Assembly: GCA_963833745.1 (NCBI GenBank)
Contig: CAWHZD010000004.1
Coordinates: 868,001 to 932,000 of the forward strand
Direction of reading: 5' to 3'
Length of the DNA stretch: 64,000 nt
From: AP-15 sp963833745
GTDB taxonomy: Bacteria > Pseudomonadota > Alphaproteobacteria > ATCC43930 > CGMCC-115725
The position numbers were made by a program, and so were the translations under genes. Of this stretch, positions 25,924 to 34,727 are shown piece by piece. The first letter of the stretch is position 1. The number at the start of each line of letters is the position of its first letter. Below the pieces are notes generated by a model. It was not told where the DNA came from and did no database searches. It was given only the letters and a program-made list of their open reading frames with translations.

Positions 25924-26859
25924 TCAGTCGGCCGCGTCCTCGGCGAGCTGTGCCGGCATGCGGAAGCGGACGTTCTCGGTGACCCCCGGCAACTCTTCGA
26001 GCTCGATCTCGGTTACCTCGCGGAGCCGGTCGATCAGCGCCTCGACCAGTTCCGCCGGGGCCGAGGCGCCGGCGGTGATGCCGACGGAGGTGGCGCCTTT
26101 GAGCCAGCGGTGATCGAGCGCCTCGGCGTCTTCGATCAGATAGCTCGGCGCGCCGCTTTCGGCGGCGATTTCGCGCAGCCGGTTCGAATTCGAGCTGTTA
26201 GGGGCTCCGACGACCAGCACCACGTCGACGATCCTGGCGAGTTCGCGCGCCGCGCGCTGCCGGTTCTGCGTCGCATAGCAGATGTCCTTGGTGTCGGGGC
26301 CGACGATTGTCGGAAACCGCACCTTTAGCGCCTCGATCACCGCGCGGGTGTCATCGACGCTCAGTGTCGTCTGGGTGATAAAGGCCAGCTTGTCCGGATC
26401 GGAAACCCGCAGATCCGCCACCTCCTGCGGGGTCGAGATCAGATGCACTCGGCCGACGATTCGGCCCATCGTGCCGACGATTTCGGGGTGGCCGGCGTGT
26501 CCGATCAGGATAATCTCGCGGTCCTGATTGGCGTAGCGTTGGCCTTCGATATGCACTTTCGAGACGAGCGGACAGGTGGCGTCGATTACCGGAAGCCCCC
26601 GCGCACCGGCGCGCTTCTCGATCGCGCTGGCAACGCCGTGGGCGCTGAAGATGGTCACACTGCCGGGCGGGATTTCGTCGATCTCATCCACAAATTGCGC
26701 GCCTTTTGCGCGCAGCCGCTCGACAACGTGCCGGTTATGGACGATTTCATGACGGACGTAGATCGGCGGGCCGTATTTTTCGAGCGCACGCTCGACGATC
26801 TCGATCGCCCGTTCGACCCCGGCGCAGAACCCTCGCGGCTGAGCTAGCACGACCCGCAT
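25924..26859 (-). CDS. ispH: 4-hydroxy-3-methylbut-2-enyl diphosphate reductase
   Basis: IspH makes isopentenyl and dimethylallyl diphosphate, the last step of the MEP pathway that feeds squalene synthesis. The 311-residue protein has the three cluster cysteines at 12 (QPRGFCAGV), 96 (DATCPLV) and 194 (KDICYATQNRQ), plus the substrate-binding histidines (YVRHEIVHNRHVV and IGHAGHPE). ATG 26859 is the conserved family start. It lies within the hopanoid locus, upstream of hpnH and divergent from hpnIJK, which suggests precursor supply is controlled together with hopanoid production. Confidence 0.97.
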   Translation of the reverse strand: MRVVLAQPRGFCAGVERAIEIVERALEKYGPPIYVRHEIVHNRHVVERLRAKGAQFVDEIDEIPPGSVTIFSAHGVASAIEKRAGARGLPVIDATCPLVSKVHIEGQRYANQDREIILIGHAGHPEIVGTMGRIVGRVHLISTPQEVADLRVSDPDKLAFITQTTLSVDDTRAVIEALKVRFPTIVGPDTKDICYATQNRQRAARELARIVDVVLVVGAPNSSNSNRLREIAAESGAPSYLIEDAEALDHRWLKGATSVGITAGASAPAELVEALIDRLREVTEIELEELPGVTENVRFRMPAQLAEDAAD

Positions 26860-27038
26860 GATCTCTCGCCTCGTTGCCTCACCCGGCAGGACCTGCCTGC
26901 CAATGCATCGGATTATATGTGGGTTCGGGTTCACTGCCACAAATTGCGCCGGCCTGCACCTGCAATCCGTCCCGGCTTGTCCGCGGGAAACGCCCCGCGG
27001 CGCCGTCCGTTTCCCGGCACGGCTGTGGAGCTCGTTGA

Positions 27039-28181
27039 ATGAGCCTGACGTGGGCAATTGTCGTGGTGCTCCTCGCCGGCTGGCTGTGCCTCGCCGGGCA
27101 GGCGATTGCCGCGCTGCGCTTTACCCGGCAGCCGCTGCCGGCGGCGGCAGAGCGGCCGGCGGTGTCGATCCTGAAGCCGCTGCACGGCTCCGAGCCCGGT
27201 CTTTATGAGAACCTGCGGTCTTTCCTGGCCCAAGATTATTCGACTGTCCAGATGGTGCTCGGCGTCGACGACCCGCAGGACGCAGCACTCGACGCCGCGC
27301 GCGCGTTGATTCGCGACTTTCCGAATGAGGACGTGGCGGTGGTTGTCGATCGCCGCATCCGCGGCAGCAATCACAAGGTTTCGAACCTCGAGAACATGCT
27401 GCCGGCGGCGCGCCACGGCATCCTGGTGCTGGCCGACAGCGACATGCGGGTCGATCCCCGGTATCTCGCCGCGATCACTGCACCTCTGGCCCATCCGGAC
27501 ACCGGCATCGTCACCTGCCTCTACAAAGGCGTTTCGACCGGGGGGCTGTGGTCGGATCTCGGGGCGTTGCAGATCAATTTCGGGTTCCTGCCGAACGCGC
27601 TTCTTGGCGAGGCGCTGGCTGTCGGCCGCGGCTGCTTTGGCGCCACGATCGTGCTCAGCCGTGCGACCCTCGGCCGCACCGGCGGTTTCGCGGCGCTGCG
27701 CGACGAGCTCGCCGACGACCATCGAATTGGCGACGCCGTGCGGGCGCTGGGGTTGGCGGTGGTGCTGTCGACTTATCTCGTCGAGGCGCGCGTGTTCGAG
27801 CCTTCTTTTACCGCGCTGTGGCGTCACGAGCTGCGCTGGACGCGCACGGTGCGGGGGATCGCCAAGGTGGGATTTGTTGGGTCGGTTGTAACCTATCCGC
27901 TCCCTCTCGCGCTGATTGCCGCTGGCGCAACCGGATTGAGCTTGACCCCCTGCATTCTGCTTGGGATGACGTGTCTCTTCCGATGGGCGGCGGCAGGGGT
28001 CGTCGCGCGGTCGCTCGGACTATCCGTCTCTGGGTTCTGGCTTCTCCCGCTGCGCGACGTCTTGTCGTTTGCGGTGTTCATTGCCAGCTTTTTTGGTCGG
28101 CGGGTCTACTGGCGGGATCAGAATTTCCGTGTCGAGCCGAACGGCCGCATGACCGTCGTCGATGGAGAAAAAGGCATATGA
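27039..28181 (+). CDS. hpnI: Hopanoid glycosyltransferase HpnI
   Basis: HpnI is a family 2 glycosyltransferase that transfers an N-acetylglucosamine-type sugar onto bacteriohopanetetrol. The 380-residue protein has an N-terminal membrane helix (residues 5-27), a catalytic domain with VSILKPLHGSEPGLYENL, LADSDMRVDP (DxD-type metal site) and DELADDHRIGDAV, and three or so C-terminal helices. It starts 179 bases from ispH, across a divergent promoter region, and overlaps hpnJ (ATATGATG). Confidence 0.92.
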   Translation: MSLTWAIVVVLLAGWLCLAGQAIAALRFTRQPLPAAAERPAVSILKPLHGSEPGLYENLRSFLAQDYSTVQMVLGVDDPQDAALDAARALIRDFPNEDVAVVVDRRIRGSNHKVSNLENMLPAARHGILVLADSDMRVDPRYLAAITAPLAHPDTGIVTCLYKGVSTGGLWSDLGALQINFGFLPNALLGEALAVGRGCFGATIVLSRATLGRTGGFAALRDELADDHRIGDAVRALGLAVVLSTYLVEARVFEPSFTALWRHELRWTRTVRGIAKVGFVGSVVTYPLPLALIAAGATGLSLTPCILLGMTCLFRWAAAGVVARSLGLSVSGFWLLPLRDVLSFAVFIASFFGRRVYWRDQNFRVEPNGRMTVVDGEKGI

Positions 28182-29605
28182 TGAAGACCTTGTTTCTGCA
28201 TCCGCCGTCCTTTGACGGCTTCGACGGCGGTGCAGGCTCGCGCTATCAGGCGCGCCGCGAGATCCGCTCGTTCTGGTACCCGACCTGGCTCGCCCAGCCG
28301 GCGGCGTTGGTTCCCGGGAGCCGGCTCGTCGATGCGCCGCCGGCGCGACTGAAGCTTGGCGACATGGTGCCGCTCGCCGCCGATTACGAGCTGGTCGTGC
28401 TGCACACCTCGACCCCGTCCTTCGCCTCGGACGTCAAGGTCGCCGAGGCGCTCAAGGACGCCAATCCGCGGCTCAAGATCGGCATGGTCGGCGCCAAGGT
28501 CGCGGTCGAGCCCGAGGACAGCCTGAAGGCGTCCTCCGCCCTCGACTTTGTCGCCCGTGAGGAATTTGATTTTACGATCAAGGAGGTAGCCGACGGCCGC
28601 GACTTCGACGCGATCGACGGGCTCAGCTATCGCGACGGGGGCGGATCCATAGCCCACAACCGCGACCGCGCAATCCTCGAAGACATGGACCAGCTGCCGT
28701 TTGTCAGCGAGGTCTACAAGCGCGACCTCAAGGTCGAGGACTACTTCATCGGCTATCTGCTGCACCCCTATTTGTCGCTCTATACGGGCCGCGGCTGCCG
28801 CTCGAAATGCACCTTTTGCCTGTGGCCGCAGACGGTCGGCGGCCACCGCTACCGGGTCCGCAGCGTCGGCCACGTCATCGACGAGATCCGCCTCGCCAAA
28901 AGCTGGTTTCCGCAGGTCAAGGAATTCTTTTTCGACGACGACACCTTTACCGACGACCGCCCACGGGCCGAGGCTATCGCCCGCGAACTGGGCAAGCTCG
29001 GCGTCACCTGGTCGTGCAACGCCAAGGCGAACGTGCCGCGCCCGACCCTCGAAATCTTGCGCGACAACGGGCTGCGATTGCTGCTGGTCGGGTATGAATC
29101 AGGAAACCAGCAGATCCTGAACAACATCAAAAAGGGTATGCGCATCGACGTCGCCCGCCGCTTTACCAAGGACTGCCACGAACTCGGCGTCACGATCCAC
29201 GGCACCTTCATTCTCGGCCTGCCCGGCGAGACCCGGGAGACGATCGAGGAGACGATCCAGTTTGCCGGCGAGATCAACCCGCACACGATCCAGGTGTCGC
29301 TGGCCGCCCCCTATCCCGGCACCTATCTGTACCGCCAGGCGGTCGAAAACGGCTGGCTCGACACCTCCCATGCCGAGCTGATCGACGAAAGCGGGGTGCA
29401 GATCGCGCCGCTGCACTATCCGCATCTGTCGCATACCGAGATCTTCGAGTTGCTCGAAACCTTCTACAAACGCTTCTACTTCCGCCGCCAAAAGATCGCC
29501 TCACTGGTCGCTGAAATGGTCAAGAGCCCGCATATGATGCGGCGACGCCTGCGCGAGGGCGTCGAATTCTTCCATTTCCTGCGCCACCGCGAGATGGCCG
29601 GGTAA
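28178..29605 (+). CDS. hpnJ: Hopanoid radical SAM enzyme HpnJ (cyclitol ether formation)
   Basis: HpnJ converts the glucosaminyl hopanoid into the cyclitol ether by a radical ring contraction. The 475-residue protein has an N-terminal cobalamin-binding-like Rossmann region (residues 1-190), then the radical SAM motif CRSKCTFCLWPQ (CX3CX2C) near residue 208, and GLPGETRETIEETI in the barrel. The start is ATG 28178 or the next codon 28181, with GGAG and AAGG upstream. It overlaps the hpnI stop. HpnK follows after 22 bases. Confidence 0.92.
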   Translation: MMKTLFLHPPSFDGFDGGAGSRYQARREIRSFWYPTWLAQPAALVPGSRLVDAPPARLKLGDMVPLAADYELVVLHTSTPSFASDVKVAEALKDANPRLKIGMVGAKVAVEPEDSLKASSALDFVAREEFDFTIKEVADGRDFDAIDGLSYRDGGGSIAHNRDRAILEDMDQLPFVSEVYKRDLKVEDYFIGYLLHPYLSLYTGRGCRSKCTFCLWPQTVGGHRYRVRSVGHVIDEIRLAKSWFPQVKEFFFDDDTFTDDRPRAEAIARELGKLGVTWSCNAKANVPRPTLEILRDNGLRLLLVGYESGNQQILNNIKKGMRIDVARRFTKDCHELGVTIHGTFILGLPGETRETIEETIQFAGEINPHTIQVSLAAPYPGTYLYRQAVENGWLDTSHAELIDESGVQIAPLHYPHLSHTEIFELLETFYKRFYFRRQKIASLVAEMVKSPHMMRRRLREGVEFFHFLRHREMAG

Positions 29606-29627
29606 AAGCTAAGCGAAGACTCCGAGA

Positions 29628-30473
29628 TTGAAGCGCCTGATCGTCTGTGCCGACGATTTCGGGCTCGACCCGGCGGTCAACGCGGCGGTCGAGGAGGCGC
29701 GTCGCGACGGGATCCTGTCGACCGCCAGCCTGATGGTCGGGGCATCGGCGGCGGCGGACGCGACGGCGCGGGCGCGTCGGCTGCCCGGGTTGCGGGTCGG
29801 GCTCCACCTCGTCCTCGTCGACGGGCGGCCGGTTCTGCCGACTGATCAGGTCGAGGCACTCGTCGGCCCCGACGGCGAATTCGATCGTAACATGGCGCGC
29901 GCCGGCATCCGGTTTTTCGCGCTGCCTCAGGTGCGGCATCAGCTGGCGGCGGAGATCCGAGCGCAGTTCGAGGCGTTTCGCGCGACCGGCCTCACGCTCG
30001 ACCATGTCAACGCCCACAAGCACATGCAGCTCCATCCGATGGTCGCTGAACTGGTCGTCGAGATCGGCCGCGACTACGGCATGAAGGCGGTGCGCGTCCC
30101 GGCCGAGCCGGTGGCGCCGCTGCGCCGCGCCTTTCCGCAGGAACGCCGGCGGACCCCGCTCTATCGGCCGTGGATCGAACACCTGAGGCGGCGCCTGCTG
30201 CGCGCCGGGCTCACGGTCAACGACCATGTCTTCGGCCTCGCCTGGAGCGGCAACATGATCGAGGAACGGGCGTTGCGGCTGCTGCCGCATTTGCCCGACG
30301 GGACTAGCGAAATCTACTTCCACCCGGCCACCAAGCGCACTCCGGCCCTGGTCGCGGCGATGCCCGGCTATCGCCACACCGAAGAGCTGGCGGCCCTCCT
30401 GAGCCCGGCGGTCCGGGAGCGCATCGCCACACTCGGCATAAAGCTCGCCAGCTACGGCGACCCGCCGGCTTAA
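29628..30473 (+). CDS. hpnK: Hopanoid N-deacetylase HpnK (ChbG/YdjC family)
   Basis: HpnK removes the acetyl group from the N-acetylglucosaminyl hopanoid made by HpnI. The 281-residue YdjC-fold protein has VCADDFGLDPAVNAAVEEA with the metal-binding aspartates, GLHLVLVDGRPV, and DHVNAHKHMQLHP with metal histidines. It starts at a TTG. Last gene of hpnIJK; 127 bases separate it from the next gene. Its presence with HpnI and HpnJ indicates the organism can make the composite (cyclitol ether) hopanoid. Confidence 0.92.
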   Translation: MKRLIVCADDFGLDPAVNAAVEEARRDGILSTASLMVGASAAADATARARRLPGLRVGLHLVLVDGRPVLPTDQVEALVGPDGEFDRNMARAGIRFFALPQVRHQLAAEIRAQFEAFRATGLTLDHVNAHKHMQLHPMVAELVVEIGRDYGMKAVRVPAEPVAPLRRAFPQERRRTPLYRPWIEHLRRRLLRAGLTVNDHVFGLAWSGNMIEERALRLLPHLPDGTSEIYFHPATKRTPALVAAMPGYRHTEELAALLSPAVRERIATLGIKLASYGDPPA

Positions 30474-30601
30474 CCAATATCGCCGGGCATTGCCGCCGCG
30501 ATCTTTACAATTTCTCAACCCCTCTCCCGCGCAATTAACGAACGCCACCGAGGATGGTGCCCTCGTGACGGGTTTCGCATCGAGCAGGAGGGGTTGGAAA
30601 C

Positions 30602-31123
30602 GTGCGCATTGTGAGGCTCTTTATTGTGGTATGGGCGAGCGTCGGATTGGCGGGGTGCGCGGGAAGGGCACCGCAGCCGGTTGCGGTCGTTCAGCCCCAA
30701 GACAATCTCATGGACTGTGTTGCAATAGCGGCTGACGTCCAGGCGAATAATGCAAAAATTCAGGACTTAGCCTCCGAAAGAGGCGAAAAGGTCGCGCAAA
30801 ACGTCGCGGCAGGGGTGGCTGGCCTTTTTATCTGGCCCTTGTGGTTTGGGATGGATTTCCAGGGTGCGGCAAGTACCGAGGTAACCGCCCTGCAAAGTCG
30901 GCAGGAATATCTCGGGTCGCTGGGCGAACAAAAGCGCTGCGGCGCATCGCCCGCCGTCACCGCCACATACACCCAGCCCCGCGCCGGGACGGCCGCGCCC
31001 CCGGTTCCGGGCGCCGCGCCGGTGTCGAGCGCCGATCCCAGCAGGCCAGGCCGGGTCGTGTTGTTCCCGGTCACGGTTTACAACCCATATTATCCGCCAA
31101 GTGTTTACGTGAATTTCCAATAA
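30602..31123 (+). CDS. Probable lipoprotein of unknown function
   Basis: The 173-residue protein begins at a GTG preceded by AGGAGG. It has a lipoprotein signal (LFIVVWASVGLAGCAG, lipobox Leu-Ala-Gly-Cys). The middle region is a helix (about residues 40-65) leading to the hydrophobic stretch AAGVAGLFIWPLWFGMDFQG. The tail is Pro/Ala-rich with aromatic NPYYPPSVYVNF. The layout, a helix before a glycine-rich hydrophobic stretch, resembles small outer-membrane lipoproteins, but no family is identified. Confidence 0.75.
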   Translation: MRIVRLFIVVWASVGLAGCAGRAPQPVAVVQPQDNLMDCVAIAADVQANNAKIQDLASERGEKVAQNVAAGVAGLFIWPLWFGMDFQGAASTEVTALQSRQEYLGSLGEQKRCGASPAVTATYTQPRAGTAAPPVPGAAPVSSADPSRPGRVVLFPVTVYNPYYPPSVYVNFQ

Positions 31124-31259
31124 CACCGAAGCCGCCACTCCATTGGGACGGGAAAAAGGCAGTTCGCGTGGTCTAATGCCGCGAAATTTCCGATCCAAGG
31201 ACATAAAGCGGTCATGCTTCCCGTTAATGATGCATAGAACAAAGGACACGGAGGGACAT

Positions 31260-31448
31260 ATGGACGGGCATTTCGATTGCTGCCGCTATCGGCCCAGCCT
31301 CGACGACCTGCTTGCCGACGAGGTCATGGAGCCCGTGTTGCGCAGCGCCGGGCTCGACACGGATGAGTTGCGCGAAATGATGGTGGCGACGGCGCGCCGC
31401 ATCGAGGTTCGCGACCGGCGCGACGTCTCTGGCGACTTGAGCGAATAG
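31260..31448 (+). CDS. Small acidic protein of unknown function
   Basis: The 62-residue protein (MDGHFDCCRYRPSLDDLLAD...) starts at an ATG preceded by GGAGGG. It has a Cys-Cys near the N-terminus and a predicted two-helix unit, SLDDLLADEVMEPVLRSAG / LDTDELREMMVATARRI. That unit resembles a segment of the 80-residue protein at 40278 (ALADPIVQALMAADRVDPKGVEELLRR). Its stop codon directly abuts the convergent histidine kinase stop. Function unknown; an adaptor or regulatory role is possible but only a guess. Confidence 0.7.
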   Translation: MDGHFDCCRYRPSLDDLLADEVMEPVLRSAGLDTDELREMMVATARRIEVRDRRDVSGDLSE

Positions 31449-32891
31449 TCAGACTGCAGGCATTGGAAATTCGAGCCGGACGCGCAAGCCGGGCCGGTTG
31501 TCGGCAAGCGTCACGGTGCCGTGATGGCGGTGCGCGACGGCACGAACGAGGCTGAGCCCGAGCCCGTTCCCCGGCGTGCTGCGGCTCGGTTCGAGCCGGA
31601 CAAAACGATCGAATACGATCTCGCGATCGGCTTCGGGAATGCCGGGCCCGCTATCAGTCACTTCCAGCACGGCGCGTTCGCCGTCGCGGAAGACCCGGAC
31701 CATCAATTCGCCCCCATTGGCATATTTGAGCGCGTTGTCGATGAGATTGGCGAGCGCCTGAGACATCAAATGCCGGTCGCCGTGGACCGCGACCCCGGGC
31801 TCGATCGCCGAGCTCAGGGTAAACCCTTTTTCCTCGGCGACCGGTTCATAGAATTCGGCCGCGGCGCGCGCGACTTCGCCGAGGTCGAGCGCCTCACCGC
31901 GGTTCTGTCCGCCACCTGCCTCGGCTTCGGCGATCCGGAGCAGCGCATTGAATGTTGCGAGCATCCGGTCGGCCTCGTCGATCGCGGCCCGGATCGCCTC
32001 GCGCTGTGCAACCGCGTCAGCCGGACCGATCAGCGCCAGTTCGAGTCGCGCGCGCAGCCGTGACAGCGGCGTTTTCAAATCATGGGCAACGTCGTCGGTA
32101 ACCTCGCGCATCGCCGTCATCAAGCGCTCGATCTGGTCGAGCATTCGGTTGAGATTGGCGGCAAGCAGGTCGAACTCGTCGCTGGTGCCGTCGCGCGGCA
32201 CGCGATCGGACAGATTGCCGGCCATGACCCGCTCGCTGGTGCGGTTGACCAATTCGACGCGGCGCAGCAAATTGCGGCTCATCGCCGCCCCGCCGAGCAC
32301 ACCGACGCCGAGCGCCACCAGCCCGGACCACGTCAGGGTCAGCTTGACCCGGTCGCGAAACGACGCCGCATCGCTGATGTCGCGGCCGACCAGCAGGCGG
32401 TAGCCGCCGGCAATGATGATCAGCGAGCCGCGCGCCGGATGGGTCACGATACGGCCATGAACCTCGACTTCGACCGTGAAGGACAGCCAGCCGCTGCGCG
32501 CCGGCACCCCCAACGGCCATCCAGCAATGTTGCCGGCGAGCGGGCGCCCGTTGGGGTCGGTCACCAGATACAGCATTGCGTCGCCGCGGTCGCCGGCGCT
32601 GCGCGCGGCGACGATCTGAACGAGCCCACTCAGGCCGCGCTGGGCGTATTGTTCGGCGAGCCCGGTGATTTCGGCATCGAGCGTTGCCTCGGTCTGGCGC
32701 TCGACAAAATTTGCGCTCGTCCAGTAGACAAAGAACAAGACGCTCAGCATCGAGGCCGCGAACACGAGGAAATAGAGGACGGCAAGGCGAAACGCGTGGG
32801 TGCGCACCAACCGCCGCTGCTGCTCGAAAAACCGCCGCGGCCAGGGCCACGACCGTGTCGCGGGCAGGAGGAGCTTTTCGGCAACCATCAA
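31449..32891 (-). CDS. Sensor histidine kinase (EnvZ/QseC-like, HAMP-HisKA-HATPase)
   Basis: The 480-residue inner-membrane sensor has two transmembrane helices (about residues 36-60 and 185-207) enclosing a periplasmic domain of about 120 residues. It then has a HAMP linker, the phosphoacceptor H-box VAHDLKTPLSRLRARLE, the N-box ALANLIDNALKYA and the G-boxes DSGPGIPEADR and GNGLGLSLV. It would phosphorylate the regulator encoded 21 bases upstream. The signal is unknown; the genes around it give no clear target. Confidence 0.93.
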   Translation of the reverse strand: MMVAEKLLLPATRSWPWPRRFFEQQRRLVRTHAFRLAVLYFLVFAASMLSVLFFVYWTSANFVERQTEATLDAEITGLAEQYAQRGLSGLVQIVAARSAGDRGDAMLYLVTDPNGRPLAGNIAGWPLGVPARSGWLSFTVEVEVHGRIVTHPARGSLIIIAGGYRLLVGRDISDAASFRDRVKLTLTWSGLVALGVGVLGGAAMSRNLLRRVELVNRTSERVMAGNLSDRVPRDGTSDEFDLLAANLNRMLDQIERLMTAMREVTDDVAHDLKTPLSRLRARLELALIGPADAVAQREAIRAAIDEADRMLATFNALLRIAEAEAGGGQNRGEALDLGEVARAAAEFYEPVAEEKGFTLSSAIEPGVAVHGDRHLMSQALANLIDNALKYANGGELMVRVFRDGERAVLEVTDSGPGIPEADREIVFDRFVRLEPSRSTPGNGLGLSLVRAVAHRHHGTVTLADNRPGLRVRLEFPMPAV

Positions 32892-32912
32892 CAGGCCTGG
32901 TTGGCGCCGCAG

Positions 32913-33590
32913 CTAGTCAGGCGGCCGCAGGCAATAGCCGGCACCGCGCACCGTATGCAGCAGCGGCCTCTCGAAATTCTTGTCGATCTTTTGCCGCAAC
33001 CGGCTCACATGCACGTCGATGACGTTGGTCTGCGGGTCGAAATGATAGTCCCAAACATGCTCGAGCAGCATGGTACGGGTCACCACATGGCCCGAGTTGC
33101 GCATTAGATATTCGAGCAGGCGGAATTCGCGCGGCAGCACGTCGACCGGTTTGCCGCTGCGCTTGACCGTGCGGGTCAACAGGTCGAGCTCGAGATCCGC
33201 AACCCGTAACGTCGTCGTCGTCGGCGCCGCTGAGCCGCGCCGAAGCAGCGCTTCGACCCGCGCCAGCAATTCGCTGAACGCGAAGGGCTTGACGAGATAA
33301 TCGTCGCCGCCGGCGCGCAGGCCTTTGACGCGATCGTCGACGCTGCCGAGCGCGCTCAAGATCAATGCCGGAGTGCGGATTTCGGCGGCGCGCAGCGCGC
33401 CCAATACGGTAAGCCCGTCGATCCCGGGCAGCATGCGGTCAAGCACGATCGCGCCATAGGTGCCTGAACTCGCCAGGAACAGCCCTTCGCGGCCGTCGCC
33501 GGCGCGATCGACGGTGTAGCCGCTTTCAGCCAGTCCCTTGACCAGATACGAGGCCGTTTCATAGTCATCTTCAACGACGAGCAGCTTCAT
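32913..33590 (-). CDS. OmpR/PhoB-family response regulator
   Basis: The 225-residue protein has a receiver domain (residues 1-118) with acidic pocket VVEDD, phosphoacceptor Asp in AIVLDRMLPGIDG and the conserved Lys in DDYLVKPFAFSEL. A winged-helix DNA-binding domain follows, with FRLLEYLMRNSGHVVTRTMLLEHVWDYHFDP and HVSRLRQKID. ATG 33590 gives the standard MKLLVVEDD start. It precedes its partner kinase gene in one operon and is divergent from the permease pair at 33807, which it may regulate. Confidence 0.93.
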   Translation of the reverse strand: MKLLVVEDDYETASYLVKGLAESGYTVDRAGDGREGLFLASSGTYGAIVLDRMLPGIDGLTVLGALRAAEIRTPALILSALGSVDDRVKGLRAGGDDYLVKPFAFSELLARVEALLRRGSAAPTTTTLRVADLELDLLTRTVKRSGKPVDVLPREFRLLEYLMRNSGHVVTRTMLLEHVWDYHFDPQTNVIDVHVSRLRQKIDKNFERPLLHTVRGAGYCLRPPD

Positions 33591-33806
33591 ATCTCCCACC
33601 GGGCCAATATCCGCGCCATAGCAATCACGGTGCGTGACCTCCGGTCGGGAAAGGACGCTATGATGGTGCCCAACGGAGCGCTCGGCAAGCAGCCGAGGTT
33701 TTTACAAATCGCGACCGGGTAATCTTCACACAAGGGGGAGATAGCCGGAAAATGGCCGTATTCGCATGATGCTTCGGCTCTTGAAACCGGTTTCCCCGGA
33801 GGTCGA

Positions 33807-34727
33807 TTGTCTGATCTTTCGCTGCCAATAACAGCAAAGACGGCGAGGCGGGAGCGGGAGGGGCCGCGGCGGTCCCGCTGGCACACCCAGTTGCATGGTT
33901 CGGAACTCGCCTGGGCGATCGCCTTTGTCGTCCCTTACGCGGCGGTGCTCCTGGCCTTTGCCGTCTATCCGGTCGCCTACGCCATCTGGATGGCCGGCGC
34001 GCCCTCGCTTTACGCCGATCTGGTTGGGGATCCGCTTTACCTGCAAACGGCGGTCAATACCCTGCTGTTCGTCGCGCTCGGCGTCAACCTGACGATGTTT
34101 CCCGCCTTGCTCGTCTCCGGCTTCTTCATGGGCCGCGGCTGGTGGATCAATACCGTCCTCGTCATCTCGCTTCTGCCGTGGGCATTGCCGGCGATCCCCG
34201 CTTTCATTTCATTCCACTGGATGCTGATCGGCGAGCGGGGTTTTGTCGACAGCCTTCTGTCGGCATTGTTCGGCATCGATGGCCCGATCTGGTTCAGCCA
34301 CCGCGGGCTCGCACTCGGGGCCAACGTCGTATCCTATGTATGGAAATGGCTGCCGTTCTGGACCTTGGTCTTCCTTGCTGGTCGGATGGCGATCCCGCAG
34401 GACATTTATGAAGCGGCCGACATCGACGGCGCGACCGGTACCCGCCGCTTTGTCCATGTCACCTTCCCGCTGTTGGCCAACCTCTATCTCGTTTGCACGT
34501 TGCTTTGCACGATCTGGATGCTCGGCGACTTTACCACCGTGTCGCTGGTCTCGGGCGGTGCGCCGGCGCTGTCGACCGAAGTGCTGGCCACGCTCAGCAT
34601 CCACTACGCCTTTGACGGCGGCCGGCCGGAGCTCGGCGTGGCGGCGGCGATGTCGGCCTTGCCCTTGCTGATCCCGCTCGTGATCGTGCTGATGCGCAAG
34701 GTCCAGACCCGGGAAGTTCAGCTGTGA
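33807..34727 (+). CDS. Sugar-type ABC transporter permease (MalF-like)
   Basis: The 306-residue protein has six predicted helices and the docking motif YEAADIDGATGTRRFVHVTFPLL, as in CUT1 carbohydrate importers. The N-terminal approx. 35 residues are basic. It starts at a TTG with GGAGG four bases away. It overlaps the second permease by a GTGA. No binding protein or ATPase is adjacent, so it must share partners encoded elsewhere or be the remnant of a larger operon. It is divergent from the two-component system, with 216 bases between. Confidence 0.85.
   Translation: MSDLSLPITAKTARREREGPRRSRWHTQLHGSELAWAIAFVVPYAAVLLAFAVYPVAYAIWMAGAPSLYADLVGDPLYLQTAVNTLLFVALGVNLTMFPALLVSGFFMGRGWWINTVLVISLLPWALPAIPAFISFHWMLIGERGFVDSLLSALFGIDGPIWFSHRGLALGANVVSYVWKWLPFWTLVFLAGRMAIPQDIYEAADIDGATGTRRFVHVTFPLLANLYLVCTLLCTIWMLGDFTTVSLVSGGAPALSTEVLATLSIHYAFDGGRPELGVAAAMSALPLLIPLVIVLMRKVQTREVQL

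Noticed and set aside
26175..26195. GGTTCGAATTC resembling a tRNA T-loop
   Set aside because: Inside ispH, in frame with the conserved SSNSNRL segment; no cloverleaf can be drawn.
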